Below, one piece after another: positions 1-8,035 of a stretch of DNA of 52,770 nt. The position numbers and the translations under genes are program-made. This DNA comes from Ruminococcaceae bacterium UBA5905 (GTDB lineage: Bacteria > Bacillota > Clostridia > Oscillospirales > Acutalibacteraceae), in NCBI GenBank assembly GCA_002431285.1, contig DJEF01000059.1:1-52770 (forward strand), written 5' to 3'. The notes under the pieces were generated by a model. It did no database searches and had not been told where the DNA came from. It saw only the letters and a list, made by a program, of their open reading frames with translations. Position 1 is the stretch's first letter. Every line of letters begins with the position of its first letter.

Positions 1-2
1 AA

Positions 3-107
3 GAGGACAACCAGAATTTCCTGCTGATGCACGCCATCGGCGTGAACGTATCGGGTCAGATCGCCTCGGTCATCGCCGGCGGCATGATCCTCAACCTGAT
101 CGGATAA
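3..107 (+). CDS. Sodium-translocating decarboxylase beta subunit, C-terminal end (partial)
   Basis: Only the last 34 residues are inside the window. They form a hydrophobic tail containing NFLLMHAIGVNVSGQIAS and ending MILNLIG, which matches the C-terminal membrane segment of the OadB/GcdB/MmdB family. Members of this family are polytopic proteins that couple decarboxylation of a biotin-bound carboxyl group to export of sodium ions. The next gene starts 15 nt downstream behind an AGGAGG-like site and encodes a small OadG-like membrane subunit, which supports the call. Whether the enzyme acts on oxaloacetate, methylmalonyl-CoA or glutaconyl-CoA cannot be told from this fragment. Confidence 0.85.
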   Translation, partial: EDNQNFLLMHAIGVNVSGQIASVIAGGMILNLIG

Positions 108-122
108 AGGAGGATGCAACAG

Positions 123-251
123 ATGAATTTTCAGGCATTTTTGAATACGCTGCCCATCATGGGCAAGGGGATGCTGGGCATCTTCATCGTGGCGGCCGTC
201 ATCGTCGCGGTCATGTACTGGCTGTGCTGGACCTTTAAGGATAAAGGCTGA
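123..251 (+). CDS. OadG-related small membrane subunit (42 aa)
   Basis: This 42-residue protein has a short N-terminus, a MGKGMLGIF motif and one membrane helix at about residues 14-36, followed by a lysine-containing tail (FKDKG). The motif and size fit the small OadG-related subunits that accompany sodium-pumping decarboxylases in Clostridia, where the subunit is thought to help assemble the membrane complex. An AAAGGAGG site lies 7-14 nt before the ATG. It directly follows the beta subunit gene, so it should be the last gene of that operon, and a strong terminator follows. The protein is too short for a firm assignment by sequence alone; the operon position carries much of the weight. Confidence 0.75.
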   Translation: MNFQAFLNTLPIMGKGMLGIFIVAAVIVAVMYWLCWTFKDKG

Positions 252-294
252 ACAGGCCGCCTACGCCCCGGAGAATCCCGCTTTTCGCCCGGCA

Positions 295-324
295 AAAGAC
301 ACCGCTTCGGCGGTGTCTTTTTTA
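295..324 (+). terminator. Rho-independent terminator of the decarboxylase operon
   Basis: An 11-bp stem (AAAGACACCGC pairing with GCGGTGTCTTT) closes a TTCG tetraloop and is followed by a run of T. It lies 43 nt after the stop codon of the small subunit and separates it from spoIIP. Confidence 0.95.
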
Positions 325-356
325 TTCTCTCCCCGGTGCAAAACAGCAGACTCCGT

Positions 357-385
357 GCATATCGCCGCCCGCCCGGTCATATAGT
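357..385 (+). promoter_or_regulatory. Sigma-E-like promoter of spoIIP
   Basis: GCATATC (357-363), a 14-nt spacer and CATATAGT (378-385) resemble the mother-cell sigma-E consensus (about KMATATT, 14-15 nt, CATACANT). No convincing sigma-A promoter is present in this gap. In Bacillus subtilis spoIIP is under sigma-E control, so the match is functionally sensible. Transcription would start near 392, about 40 nt before the ATG. Confidence 0.55.
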
Positions 386-433
386 AGTAGAAGAAACGCC
401 GGGTTTGTCCGTTTGAACGGGGAGGTGCGCACT

Positions 434-1651
434 ATGCAAACTGGGTGGCATACGGCGAGCAGCGATATCGCCGGGTGGCCGACGAAAGCCGACGGCGGCA
501 GCGGCGGAAAAGCGCCGGAGACGCGGCCGCACCGGGGCAAGCCGCGCCGGGCCCGTCCGCCCCATTCCGGAGCGGAACGGCGAAGCCGGCTGCTGCGATG
601 CGCCGGAGGGGTGCTGGCGGCGATATTGGCGGCGGCGGTGCTGCGCACACCCCAGTCCCGGCAGGCAGCGGCGCTGGTGGCCGCCGGACTGCGACAGCCG
701 GAGAACGCCGCCCGGCTGCTGGCCGAGCGGCTGGAACAGCCGCTGCACACGGCCCTCCCGGCGGCGGCAGAACCGGCGCAGCAAGGGGGCGAACCGCTGA
801 CGGAGGAGACGGCCACCGCGCCCTCGGAGAGCAGCGCTGCGCCGGAATCGACGGTTTCCGCTCCGCCGGAGGACGGCAGCGGCGGCAAGATCGAAGAGCG
901 GAAACTGTCGGCGGGAGACACGCTGCTCCATGGCATTGGAGTGAAAAACCGCAGCGGTGCGGCGGTGGATATCGCCACGGCGCTGTCCGATCCGCTGCCC
1001 CGGAAATGGCAAAAAACCGCCGATCCGCAGGTGCTGATCGTCCACACCCATACCACCGAGGGGTATATGCGCTACGATGCCGGCTACTATAACGCCGGGG
1101 ACAGAGAGCGCACCACCGACGGCAGCCGCACGGTCTGCGCCGTGGGAGACGCGGTGGTGAAAACGCTGGCCGCCGGGGGCATCACCGCCATCCACGACAC
1201 TACCGTGCACGATTCCCCCCAATACAGCGGCGCCTACACCCGCTCCGCCGCCACCGTGGAAAAAAATCTGCAACAGTATCCGTCCATACAGATCGTGCTG
1301 GATCTGCACCGAGACGCCATCACCGACGGCAGCACCCTCGTTAAGCCCACCGTCACGGTGAACGGGCGGAAAGCGGCGCAGATGATGCTGGTCGCCGGCG
1401 TGGTCAGCACCAAGGCGCTGCCCAACCCCAACTGCCGCCAGAATCTGGCGCTGGCGGCGCAGTGGCAGCGGGCGCTGACGGCGGTCGATCCGGACCTGAT
1501 GCGGCCGCTATCCACCGTCGCCAGCCGGTACAACCAGAATCTTTGCCCCGGCTACCTGCTGGTGGAGGTGGGCGCGGAGGGCAACACCGTGGCAGAGGCC
1601 GCCTATTCCGGCGAGCTGCTGGCGAAAACGCTGCTGGAGCTGCTGCAATAA
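434..1651 (+). CDS. spoIIP: Stage II sporulation protein P (peptidoglycan hydrolase)
   Basis: SpoIIP is the amidase/endopeptidase that works with SpoIID and SpoIIM to degrade septal peptidoglycan during engulfment of the forespore. The 405-aa product has a basic N-terminus, one membrane anchor at about residues 52-70, a low-complexity Pro/Ala/Glu linker to about 165 and a C-terminal amidase domain. Diagnostic motifs are VLIVHTHTTEGY (200-211), LDLHRDA (289-295) and a conserved glutamate patch VEVGAEGN (377-384); the histidines of the first two motifs are likely metal ligands. I chose the ATG at 434 because GGGGAGG sits at good spacing before it; a TTG at 413 in the same frame lies upstream of that site. 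It is monocistronic by appearance. Its presence argues that the organism can sporulate. Confidence 0.93.
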   Translation: MQTGWHTASSDIAGWPTKADGGSGGKAPETRPHRGKPRRARPPHSGAERRSRLLRCAGGVLAAILAAAVLRTPQSRQAAALVAAGLRQPENAARLLAERLEQPLHTALPAAAEPAQQGGEPLTEETATAPSESSAAPESTVSAPPEDGSGGKIEERKLSAGDTLLHGIGVKNRSGAAVDIATALSDPLPRKWQKTADPQVLIVHTHTTEGYMRYDAGYYNAGDRERTTDGSRTVCAVGDAVVKTLAAGGITAIHDTTVHDSPQYSGAYTRSAATVEKNLQQYPSIQIVLDLHRDAITDGSTLVKPTVTVNGRKAAQMMLVAGVVSTKALPNPNCRQNLALAAQWQRALTAVDPDLMRPLSTVASRYNQNLCPGYLLVEVGAEGNTVAEAAYSGELLAKTLLELLQ

Positions 1652-2036
1652 GCCGACCGATCCGCGTATACCCTTTCCGAAAACGGGATATCCTTCCGCT
1701 TTACCGGCTCTCACCATGGTCATTGCCGGCAGGTGTACGGGCGCTTGTGCGCGCAAACCCGCGCGCCCTCATCCGGCGACAGTGGCCATGCAGCGGCCAC
1801 GCTCCGCTTTTCACCCTCCCATATGTCCGCACCCGATCGGAAATTTTCGGAAAGCCGGAACCTTCCCGGCGAAAACCGGCCGAAGAATCCCGTCGTATCG
1901 TGAGCACCGGGGGCAAAGCCGCTGTGCGCCATTCGGCCGACAACCGATCGCGGCCCGCTCGTTTTTGCCCACGCGTCACGTCCGACGGGTATTCTGTGCA
2001 TCGGCGCGCATACTAATGCCATGAGGGGGTGCGGCC
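1652..2036. other. Gap with no gene seen
   Basis: Several open frames of 60-100 codons exist on both strands, but all overlap one another, lack ribosome-binding sites and have arginine- and proline-rich compositions typical of chance frames in GC-rich DNA. I see no clear terminator, promoter or RNA fold here. Confidence 0.55.
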
Positions 2037-2396
2037 ATGCGTCGCTGGATCGGATCGTTTTCCGTGGGATTCTGCCTGACGCTGTGTGTGCTGGGGCTGG
2101 CAGGCAGCTGTCTGTGGATCGAACACAATATGCAAAAAACCACCGACGGCCAGACGGAACCGGCCATCGCCTACACCCTGGAGGACGGGTGTCTGCGGCT
2201 ATACCGCACCGCCGACGGCGAAACGCTGACGCTGCCCGCCGCCCTACGGGAGCGGCTCACGCCGCTGCTGTCCGCGCCGTTACAGGGCATAGGCTGGCTG
2301 CTGCGACAGGAAAGCATCGGTCTGGAGCGAGCGCTGGACTGGGTGGAAGAACTGCTGGCGGGGGATACCGCCATGGGCAGCCGCCGCGCGGTGTGA
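2037..2396 (+). CDS. Hypothetical single-pass membrane protein (119 aa)
   Basis: The family is not recognised. The product has a short basic N-terminus (MRRW) and one membrane segment or uncleaved signal at about residues 5-27, then a soluble tail of about 90 residues outside or at the membrane face. The tail includes a segment AYTLEDGCLRLYRTADGE that looks like two short beta strands, followed by an amphipathic helical region. The start is supported by GAGGGGG 7 nt upstream. It lies between spoIIP and the end of dnaE, with its own bidirectional terminator downstream. A role in sporulation or the envelope would fit the membrane anchor and position but is a guess. Confidence 0.7.
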   Translation: MRRWIGSFSVGFCLTLCVLGLAGSCLWIEHNMQKTTDGQTEPAIAYTLEDGCLRLYRTADGETLTLPAALRERLTPLLSAPLQGIGWLLRQESIGLERALDWVEELLAGDTAMGSRRAV

Positions 2397-2411
2397 TCGG
2401 AAAACAAAGAA

Positions 2412-2447
2412 GAGCGCCGTCCGGGGATATTCTCCCGGACGGCGCTC
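2412..2447. terminator. Bidirectional terminator between converging genes
   Basis: A perfect 14-bp stem (GAGCGCCGTCCGGG with its complement) with an 8-nt loop lies between the + strand membrane protein and the - strand dnaE. It is flanked by A-rich sequence on the left and a short T run on the right, so it can serve both directions. Confidence 0.88.
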
Positions 2448-2483
2448 CATCATTTTACCGCGAAGTCGCCGGATAATAGCGGT

Positions 2484-5400
2484 CTACCCGCTCACCAGCA
2501 CCACATTATCCGCCCCCAGCACCCGCTTCAGCTCCTCGATCAGCACCGGCGGCGGGTTCACCCACCAATCGGAGGGAGTGCGCACCAGCTTGCCGGTATC
2601 CGCAAACCGCAGATACACCGGCAGCGGCCCCTCGAACACCCGCAGCAGCCGCTGGGTATGTCGATAGACCTCGCCGTGGTCGGAGGGCAGCCGCAGATAC
2701 AGCCCCGGATGGGCGGCGGACCGGGTGGCCTGCGGCGGAGCGGCCGCCTTCGGCGGCTCGTCCGGGATCGGCTCCACCCGCTCGCACAACAGTTTCGGCT
2801 CCCGTTCCTCCTGCACATCCAGCCGTCCCCGAATGAGCACGGCCTGCCCGGTTTGCAGCAGCCCCTCATACTGTGCCAGCTGCTTGGGGAACACGGTGGC
2901 CTCAATGGAACCGTACAGATCCTCCAGCTGCACCAGCGCCATCCGGGCGCCCGCCCGGGTCATCTGAATGCGCACCGCCCCCACGAGACACAGCAGCTGC
3001 ACCGTTGTGCCGTCCCGGTAAGAGGAGGTGTCCTCTTCTTCCAGAGCGGTCAGCACCCGGTTGAGCCTGTCCAGCTTCATAGCCTTGTAGTATCCCTTAT
3101 AGGCCGAGAGGGGATGGCCGGACAGATACATCCCCGTGGCCTCTTTTTCCATCCGCAGCCGCTCTCCGAAAGGCAGCTCCGGCAGGTCGGGGATCGCCAC
3201 CGGAGTTTCACCGGCCGCCTCAGCCGCATCAAAGAAGCCCACCTGCCCCTCCAGCAGCGTGCGGCCCTGTCCCTCCAGCTGCTCGAATACCAGCGGCACC
3301 ATCTGGATCATCTGGCGGCGGTTCAACCCCAGTCCGTCCAGCGCGCCGCAATGGATCAGGCTGTCCACGCCGAGACGGTTGAACTCCCGCTGCCCGCACA
3401 GCCGTTTGCAGAAGCTGTAAAAGCCCGTATAGGGGCCGCCCCGCTCCCGCTCCCGGGTCAGCGCATCCACAAAGCCCCGGCCGATATTCTTCACCGCCAG
3501 CAGGCCGAACCGGATGTGGTCTCCGGACACCTGGAAATCGGCGCCGCTCTCGTTGACCGAGGGGGGCAGCACCTGAATTCCCATGCGCTCGCTCTCCCGG
3601 ATATAGGTGATGACCTTGCTGCTGCCGAACACGCTGGTCAGCAGCGCCGCCATATACTCCTTCGGATACAGACACTTGAGATAGGCCGTCTGATAGGCCA
3701 CCAGCGCATAGGCGGCGGCGTGAGATTTGTTGAAAGCATAGGAAGCGAAGGACACCATCTCGTCGAACACGGCGTTGGCCACCGGCTCCGGCACCCCCCG
3801 GCGCACGCAGCCCTCCACCTCCACCGTACCGTCGGCCGCGGTGATGCCGTGGACGAACGCTTCCCGCTCCCGTTCCAGCTCGTCGGTGTGCTTTTTCGCC
3901 ACCGCCCGGCGCACCAGATCCGCCCGCCCCAGAGAATACCCTGCCAGCGCCCGGAATACCTGCATCACCTGCTCCTGATAGACGATGCAGCCATAGGTGA
4001 CCTCCAGAATCGGTTTCAGCAGCGGGTGGGCATACCGCACCCGCTCCGGGTGGCGGCTGTTCTCGATATACCGGGGGATGGAATCCATAGGACCCGGCCG
4101 GTACAGAGAGATGACCGCGATCAGATCCTCAAACCGGGTGGGCCGCAGCTGCATCAGCACCCGCTTCAGCCCGCCGGACTCCATCTGGAACACCCCGTCG
4201 CTCTGCCCGGCGGACAGCATCCGGTACACCGCCGCCTCATCCAGCGGAATCCGGCGGATGTCAAAATCGGGCGTGTGAACCCGGATCATCCGCTGGGCGT
4301 CGTCGATGACCGTCAGGTTCCGCAGTCCCAGAAAGTCCATTTTCAGGATGCCCAGCTGCTCCAGATTGTCCTTGTGATACTGAGTCGCCACCGCATCGTG
4401 GTTGAGGCACAGAGGCACATAGTCGCTCACCGGGCGGGGGGCGATCACCACCCCGGCGGCGTGGGTGGAGGCATTGCGGGGCATTCCCTCCACCTTTTGC
4501 GCCAGCTCGATGAGCTGCTGCACCTGCGGGTCGCCCTCCGCCAGCTCCCGCAGCTTGGGGTTGGTGGCCAGCGCCTTTTCCAGCGTCATATCCAGCGCCC
4601 GGGGGATCTGCTTGGCCACCCGGTCGCCGATGGCGTAGGGCAGCCCCATGGCGCGGGCCACATCCCGCACCGCCGCCCGAGCCGCCAGCGTCCCAAAGGT
4701 GACGATCTGCGCCACCCGGTCGGCGCCGTATTTGCCGATCACATAGTCGATGACCTCCTGCCGCCGCTCGGTGCAGAAGTCCACATCAAAATCCGGCATA
4801 CTCACCCGCTCCGGATTGAGGAACCGCTCAAACAGCAGATTATACCGCAGGGGGTCGATCATGGTGATGCCCAGACAATAGGCACACAGGCTGCCCGCGC
4901 CGCTGCCCCGCCCGGGGCCCACCGGGATGCCGTGGGCTTTGGCATAGTTCACATAATCCGCCACGATGAGGTAATAATCCGCATACCCCATCTGCCGGAT
5001 GACCGACAGCTCATACTCCAACCGATCGACGACGGCGGGCTCGGGCGTATCGCCATAGAGACGGGTCATGCCCTCCCGGCACAGCCGGGCGAGATAGGCG
5101 TTGCTGTCCCCGCCGGGGGCGTCGAAGGCGGGCAGTTTCAGCTGGCCGAAGGTCAGCTCCACCCGGCAGCGGTCGGCAATGCGCACGGTATTGGCTACCG
5201 CCTCCGGCAGAGCGGGAAACAGCGCCGCCATTTCCTCGCCGGATTTGAGGTAGAATTCCTCGGTTTCAAAATTCAGCGGGCTGGGCTCCTGCAGAGTGGT
5301 GGCGGTCTGAATACAGCACAACACCCGCTGCATGAGAGCATCCTCCCGGGTCAGGTAATGGGCATCGTTGGTACAGACCAGCGGCAAGCCGGTGTCCTTC

Positions 5401-5990
5401 GCCAGCCGCAGCAGACCGGCGTTGACGGTTTTCTGATCCGCCAGCCCGTGATCCTGCAGCTCCAAATAAAAATGCTCCGCCCCGAACAGGGAGCCGTACC
5501 AGTCCGCCGCGCGGCGGGCGGCGGCATAGTCCCCCGCCAGCAATGCCTGGGGAATCTCCCCCGCCAGACAGGCGGACAGAGCGATCAGCCCCTCATGGTA
5601 TTGCTCCAGCAGCTCCCGGTCGATGCGGGGACGGATATAGAACCCCTCCGTCCAGGCGGCGGACACCAGCTTGATGAGATTCTGATAGCCGGTGTTGTTC
5701 TCGCACAGCAGCACCAGATGGTAGTATTGGCTGTCCTGCCCGTGCACCTTATCATGGCGGGAGCGCGCCGCCACATACACCTCACAGCCGAGGATAGGGC
5801 GGATGCCCTGCTTCAGACACTCGGTATAAAAATCCACGACGCCATACATAACGCCGTGGTCGGTGATGGCAACCGCCGTCTGTCCCAGCTCTCTGGCGCG
5901 GCGCACCAGAGCCGGCAGGCGACAGGCGCCGTCCAGCAAGCTGTATTCGCTGTGCACATGGAGGTGAACGAAATCCGGCGTATCCGGCAT
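2484..5990 (-). CDS. dnaE: DNA polymerase III subunit alpha (DnaE)
   Basis: This is the replicative polymerase alpha subunit of the DnaE type, 1168 aa. It opens with a PHP domain (HLHVHSEYSLLDGA at about 9-22), followed by the polymerase core with the catalytic aspartates in PDFDVDF (D402, D404) and in KMDFLGLRN (D552), then the fingers, the helix-hairpin-helix region and a C-terminal OB fold near residue 990-1060. There is no 3'-5' exonuclease insert as in PolC, so this is DnaE rather than PolC. The ATG at 5990 is preferred because AAGGGGG lies 8 nt before it; a GTG at 5996 is also in frame but too close to that site. It follows whiA by 22 nt and is the last gene of the hprK-to-dnaE block. 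Confidence 0.98.
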   Translation of the reverse strand: MPDTPDFVHLHVHSEYSLLDGACRLPALVRRARELGQTAVAITDHGVMYGVVDFYTECLKQGIRPILGCEVYVAARSRHDKVHGQDSQYYHLVLLCENNTGYQNLIKLVSAAWTEGFYIRPRIDRELLEQYHEGLIALSACLAGEIPQALLAGDYAAARRAADWYGSLFGAEHFYLELQDHGLADQKTVNAGLLRLAKDTGLPLVCTNDAHYLTREDALMQRVLCCIQTATTLQEPSPLNFETEEFYLKSGEEMAALFPALPEAVANTVRIADRCRVELTFGQLKLPAFDAPGGDSNAYLARLCREGMTRLYGDTPEPAVVDRLEYELSVIRQMGYADYYLIVADYVNYAKAHGIPVGPGRGSGAGSLCAYCLGITMIDPLRYNLLFERFLNPERVSMPDFDVDFCTERRQEVIDYVIGKYGADRVAQIVTFGTLAARAAVRDVARAMGLPYAIGDRVAKQIPRALDMTLEKALATNPKLRELAEGDPQVQQLIELAQKVEGMPRNASTHAAGVVIAPRPVSDYVPLCLNHDAVATQYHKDNLEQLGILKMDFLGLRNLTVIDDAQRMIRVHTPDFDIRRIPLDEAAVYRMLSAGQSDGVFQMESGGLKRVLMQLRPTRFEDLIAVISLYRPGPMDSIPRYIENSRHPERVRYAHPLLKPILEVTYGCIVYQEQVMQVFRALAGYSLGRADLVRRAVAKKHTDELEREREAFVHGITAADGTVEVEGCVRRGVPEPVANAVFDEMVSFASYAFNKSHAAAYALVAYQTAYLKCLYPKEYMAALLTSVFGSSKVITYIRESERMGIQVLPPSVNESGADFQVSGDHIRFGLLAVKNIGRGFVDALTRERERGGPYTGFYSFCKRLCGQREFNRLGVDSLIHCGALDGLGLNRRQMIQMVPLVFEQLEGQGRTLLEGQVGFFDAAEAAGETPVAIPDLPELPFGERLRMEKEATGMYLSGHPLSAYKGYYKAMKLDRLNRVLTALEEEDTSSYRDGTTVQLLCLVGAVRIQMTRAGARMALVQLEDLYGSIEATVFPKQLAQYEGLLQTGQAVLIRGRLDVQEEREPKLLCERVEPIPDEPPKAAAPPQATRSAAHPGLYLRLPSDHGEVYRHTQRLLRVFEGPLPVYLRFADTGKLVRTPSDWWVNPPPVLIEELKRVLGADNVVLVSG

Positions 5991-6012
5991 AGACACGGCC
6001 CCCTTCCGACGG

Positions 6013-6915
6013 TCATTCGGCGGCTTGCGCCAGCTTCAGCAGCTTTTGCATCCGGTGGTTGACGCCGCTGCGGGTCAGGGGCGGCTCCAGCGCCTCCCCC
6101 AGCTCCCGCAGAGACAGCTCCGGGTTCTCCAGCCGCAGCCGCGCCAGCGCCTGCAGCTCCGGCGGAAGATTTTCCAGTCCGCCGGAGCGCTCCAGCCGCC
6201 GGAGCGCCTCCGTCTGCACTGCGGCCGCCGCCACCGTCTTGTCGATGTTGGCGCTGTCGCAGTTGAGCCGACGGTTCGTCTCATTGCGGATGCTCTTCAC
6301 CATTTTTACATTCATCATTTCCAGCGAGCCCCGACAGGCGCCCAGATAGGTCAGGCAATCCTCGATGCGGCTGCTCTCCTTGAGATACACCACATAGCTG
6401 CCCGCCCGGCTGACGGCCTTGGCGGGGAAACCCACCTCCCGCAGCAGCGCCACCAAATCCCGGCTGAAATTATAGTGGGGCACACACCATTCCAGATGGT
6501 AGTCCCGGGCGGGATCGGTGACCGCCCCGCAGGCCAGGAACGCCCCCCGCAGATAGGCGCGGGCGCACTCGTCGCAGTCCAGGTTCGCCCGGTTGAGCCG
6601 CAGAGATACGGCGGTATGCCCATGACCGAACCGCTCCAGGATCCTCTGCCGCTCTGCGGCATCGGGGAATGAACGGGTATACAGCCGGGTGCGCCGCCGC
6701 GTCTCCCCGGCGAGAGGAGCGCCCACCTGACAGACCCGGGGGATCAGATATCCGTACAGCGCCGCCACCTCCGGCAATTCGGTCTGCATGGAGATCTCTC
6801 CGGCGGAAAAGGCATGGCCGCATTCCAACAGCCCATAGGCCATCGCCCCCCGGCAGCAGACCTTGTCCGGCACCTGCGCGCTCAGTTCTTTTTTCACATC
6901 GGCGGAAAAGGACAT
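6013..6915 (-). CDS. whiA: WhiA family DNA-binding regulator
   Basis: WhiA proteins join a degenerate LAGLIDADG homing-endonuclease fold to a C-terminal helix-turn-helix. They act in sporulation in actinomycetes and in division and chromosome segregation in Firmicutes. The 300-aa product starts with the typical MSFSADVKKELSA, carries DCDECARAYLRGAFLACG in the middle and the conserved NETNRRLNCDSANIDKTV at about 217-234, and ends with the HTH (LSLRELGEALEPPLTRSGVNHR). A GAGGAA site lies 7 nt before the ATG. It is 10 nt downstream of rapZ, the usual partner; normally yvcK lies between them in other Firmicutes and it is missing here. Confidence 0.96.
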   Translation of the reverse strand: MSFSADVKKELSAQVPDKVCCRGAMAYGLLECGHAFSAGEISMQTELPEVAALYGYLIPRVCQVGAPLAGETRRRTRLYTRSFPDAAERQRILERFGHGHTAVSLRLNRANLDCDECARAYLRGAFLACGAVTDPARDYHLEWCVPHYNFSRDLVALLREVGFPAKAVSRAGSYVVYLKESSRIEDCLTYLGACRGSLEMMNVKMVKSIRNETNRRLNCDSANIDKTVAAAAVQTEALRRLERSGGLENLPPELQALARLRLENPELSLRELGEALEPPLTRSGVNHRMQKLLKLAQAAE

Positions 6916-6925
6916 GGCGTGTTCC

Positions 6926-7783
6926 TCAGACTTTCTCGATATCCCGGTGATTCACCAGCACCCGGTGCCCGGCGGAGCGAATATGCTCCGCCAGCGCGTT
7001 GGCCACCGTCACCGAACGGTGCTTGCCGCCGGTGCAGCCGACGGCCACCACCAGCTGGGATTTGCCCTCCTGTATATACAGCGGGATGAGGTGATCCAGC
7101 AGAACATAAAGATTGCGCAAAAATATCCGGACATCCTCCGACCCCAGCACAAAATCCTGCACCGGCTTGTCCATACCGGTCTGATGCTTCAATTCCGGCA
7201 CGTAAAAGGGATTGGGGAAGCAGCGCACATCCAGCATCAGGTCCGCTTCCGTTGGGAAGCCGTACTTGAATCCGAAGGACATACACTGAATGGTCATGGA
7301 TTCCGTCTGCTCCCCCAGGAAGATGGAGGTGATCTGCGCCTTCAGCTGGCTGGTGCTGAGCAGGGTGGTGTCCAGCCGGAAGTCGGCTTTTTCCAGCACC
7401 GGCGCCAGCAGAATCCGCTCCCGTTTCAGCGCTCCGGCCGTGCTCTCTCCCTCCACTGCCAGCGGATGACGGCGGCGGGTCTCCTTGAACCGGCGGCACA
7501 GCACCTCGTCGCTGCAATCCAGAAACAGCACCCGGTAACCCTGACCGGCTTTGTTCAGAGTGAACAGGCTGTGCTTCAGATCGCAGAACATCTCCCCGCC
7601 CCGCACATCCATCACCAGCGCCACCCGGCGGATGGCGCCGCCGCTCTGACTGCACAGCTCCACGAATTTCATGATCAGCTGCGGAGGCATATTGTCCACA
7701 CAATAGTATCCGATATCCTCCAATGCCCGCACCGCCTGGGATTTCCCCGCCCCGGACATTCCGGTAACGATCACCAGCTCCAT
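6926..7783 (-). CDS. rapZ: RapZ/YvcJ nucleotide-binding protein
   Basis: RapZ-family P-loop proteins bind nucleotides and, in Enterobacteria, guide RNase E to small RNAs controlling glucosamine-6-phosphate synthesis; in Bacillus the homologue YvcJ affects competence and growth. The 285-aa product has a Walker A GMSGAGKS (8-15), YYCVDNMPP, and the conserved C-terminal block with VAVGCTGGKHRSV that is part of the RNA/ligand-binding domain. The start at 7783 is set by AAGGGGGAG 7 nt upstream; open frame continues upstream but is not supported. It sits between murB and whiA, the usual neighbourhood for this gene. The RNA target in this organism is unknown. Confidence 0.97.
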   Translation of the reverse strand: MELVIVTGMSGAGKSQAVRALEDIGYYCVDNMPPQLIMKFVELCSQSGGAIRRVALVMDVRGGEMFCDLKHSLFTLNKAGQGYRVLFLDCSDEVLCRRFKETRRRHPLAVEGESTAGALKRERILLAPVLEKADFRLDTTLLSTSQLKAQITSIFLGEQTESMTIQCMSFGFKYGFPTEADLMLDVRCFPNPFYVPELKHQTGMDKPVQDFVLGSEDVRIFLRNLYVLLDHLIPLYIQEGKSQLVVAVGCTGGKHRSVTVANALAEHIRSAGHRVLVNHRDIEKV

Positions 7784-7936
7784 CGTAACTCCCCCTTTCC
7801 GGATACACACAGACAGTCTGTGTGCACTTTGACTGTCCGGGACCCGCCAACCGGCGGCATGTCCTGTGCAAATACAAAACCGGCCCGCCGCTTTCCGGCG
7901 CACCCCGGCAAATTTCACAATCACCCCGCCGACCCG

Positions 7937-8035
7937 CGGCGGGATACGTCAAAACCAAAGGATGTCCCGCCAATCAGCAGCGGGACGCGTCAAAACGCAA
8001 AGCGCCCCACAAATCAGCGGCGGGACGCGTCAAAA
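7937..8035. repeat. About 2.5 tandem copies of a 40-bp repeat running into the murB stop codon
   Basis: Units begin at 7937 (41 bp), 7978 (40 bp) and 8018 (18 bp, partial). Each shares a core reading GCGGGAYRCGTCAAAA on the + strand, and the first two end in AATCAG. In the third copy the core supplies the TGA stop codon of murB. On the transcribed minus strand each core reads TTTTGACGCGTCCCGC. The array fills much of the 246-nt gap between murB and rapZ. It is not CRISPR-like: the copies are directly abutting and diverged, with no spacers. Confidence 0.8.

Noticed and set aside
413..433. TTG start for spoIIP, 7 codons upstream
   Set aside because: The GGGGAGG ribosome site lies between the TTG and the ATG at 434, so it can only serve the ATG.
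1652..2036. Open frames of 90-100 codons on both strands after spoIIP
   Set aside because: They overlap each other, lack ribosome sites and have chance-like composition.
2658..6062. A very long + strand open frame (over 1100 codons) opposite dnaE
   Set aside because: It is antisense to a clear DnaE, lacks a ribosome-binding site and has a His/Gln/Arg/Pro-rich composition with no domain. Long antisense frames are expected opposite GC-rich genes with codon bias. The same applies to long frames opposite rapZ-murB, the Nudix-HAD gene and the redox cluster.
7937..8035. Possible CRISPR array between murB and rapZ
   Set aside because: Copies abut directly, vary in sequence and have no spacers; no cas genes are near.
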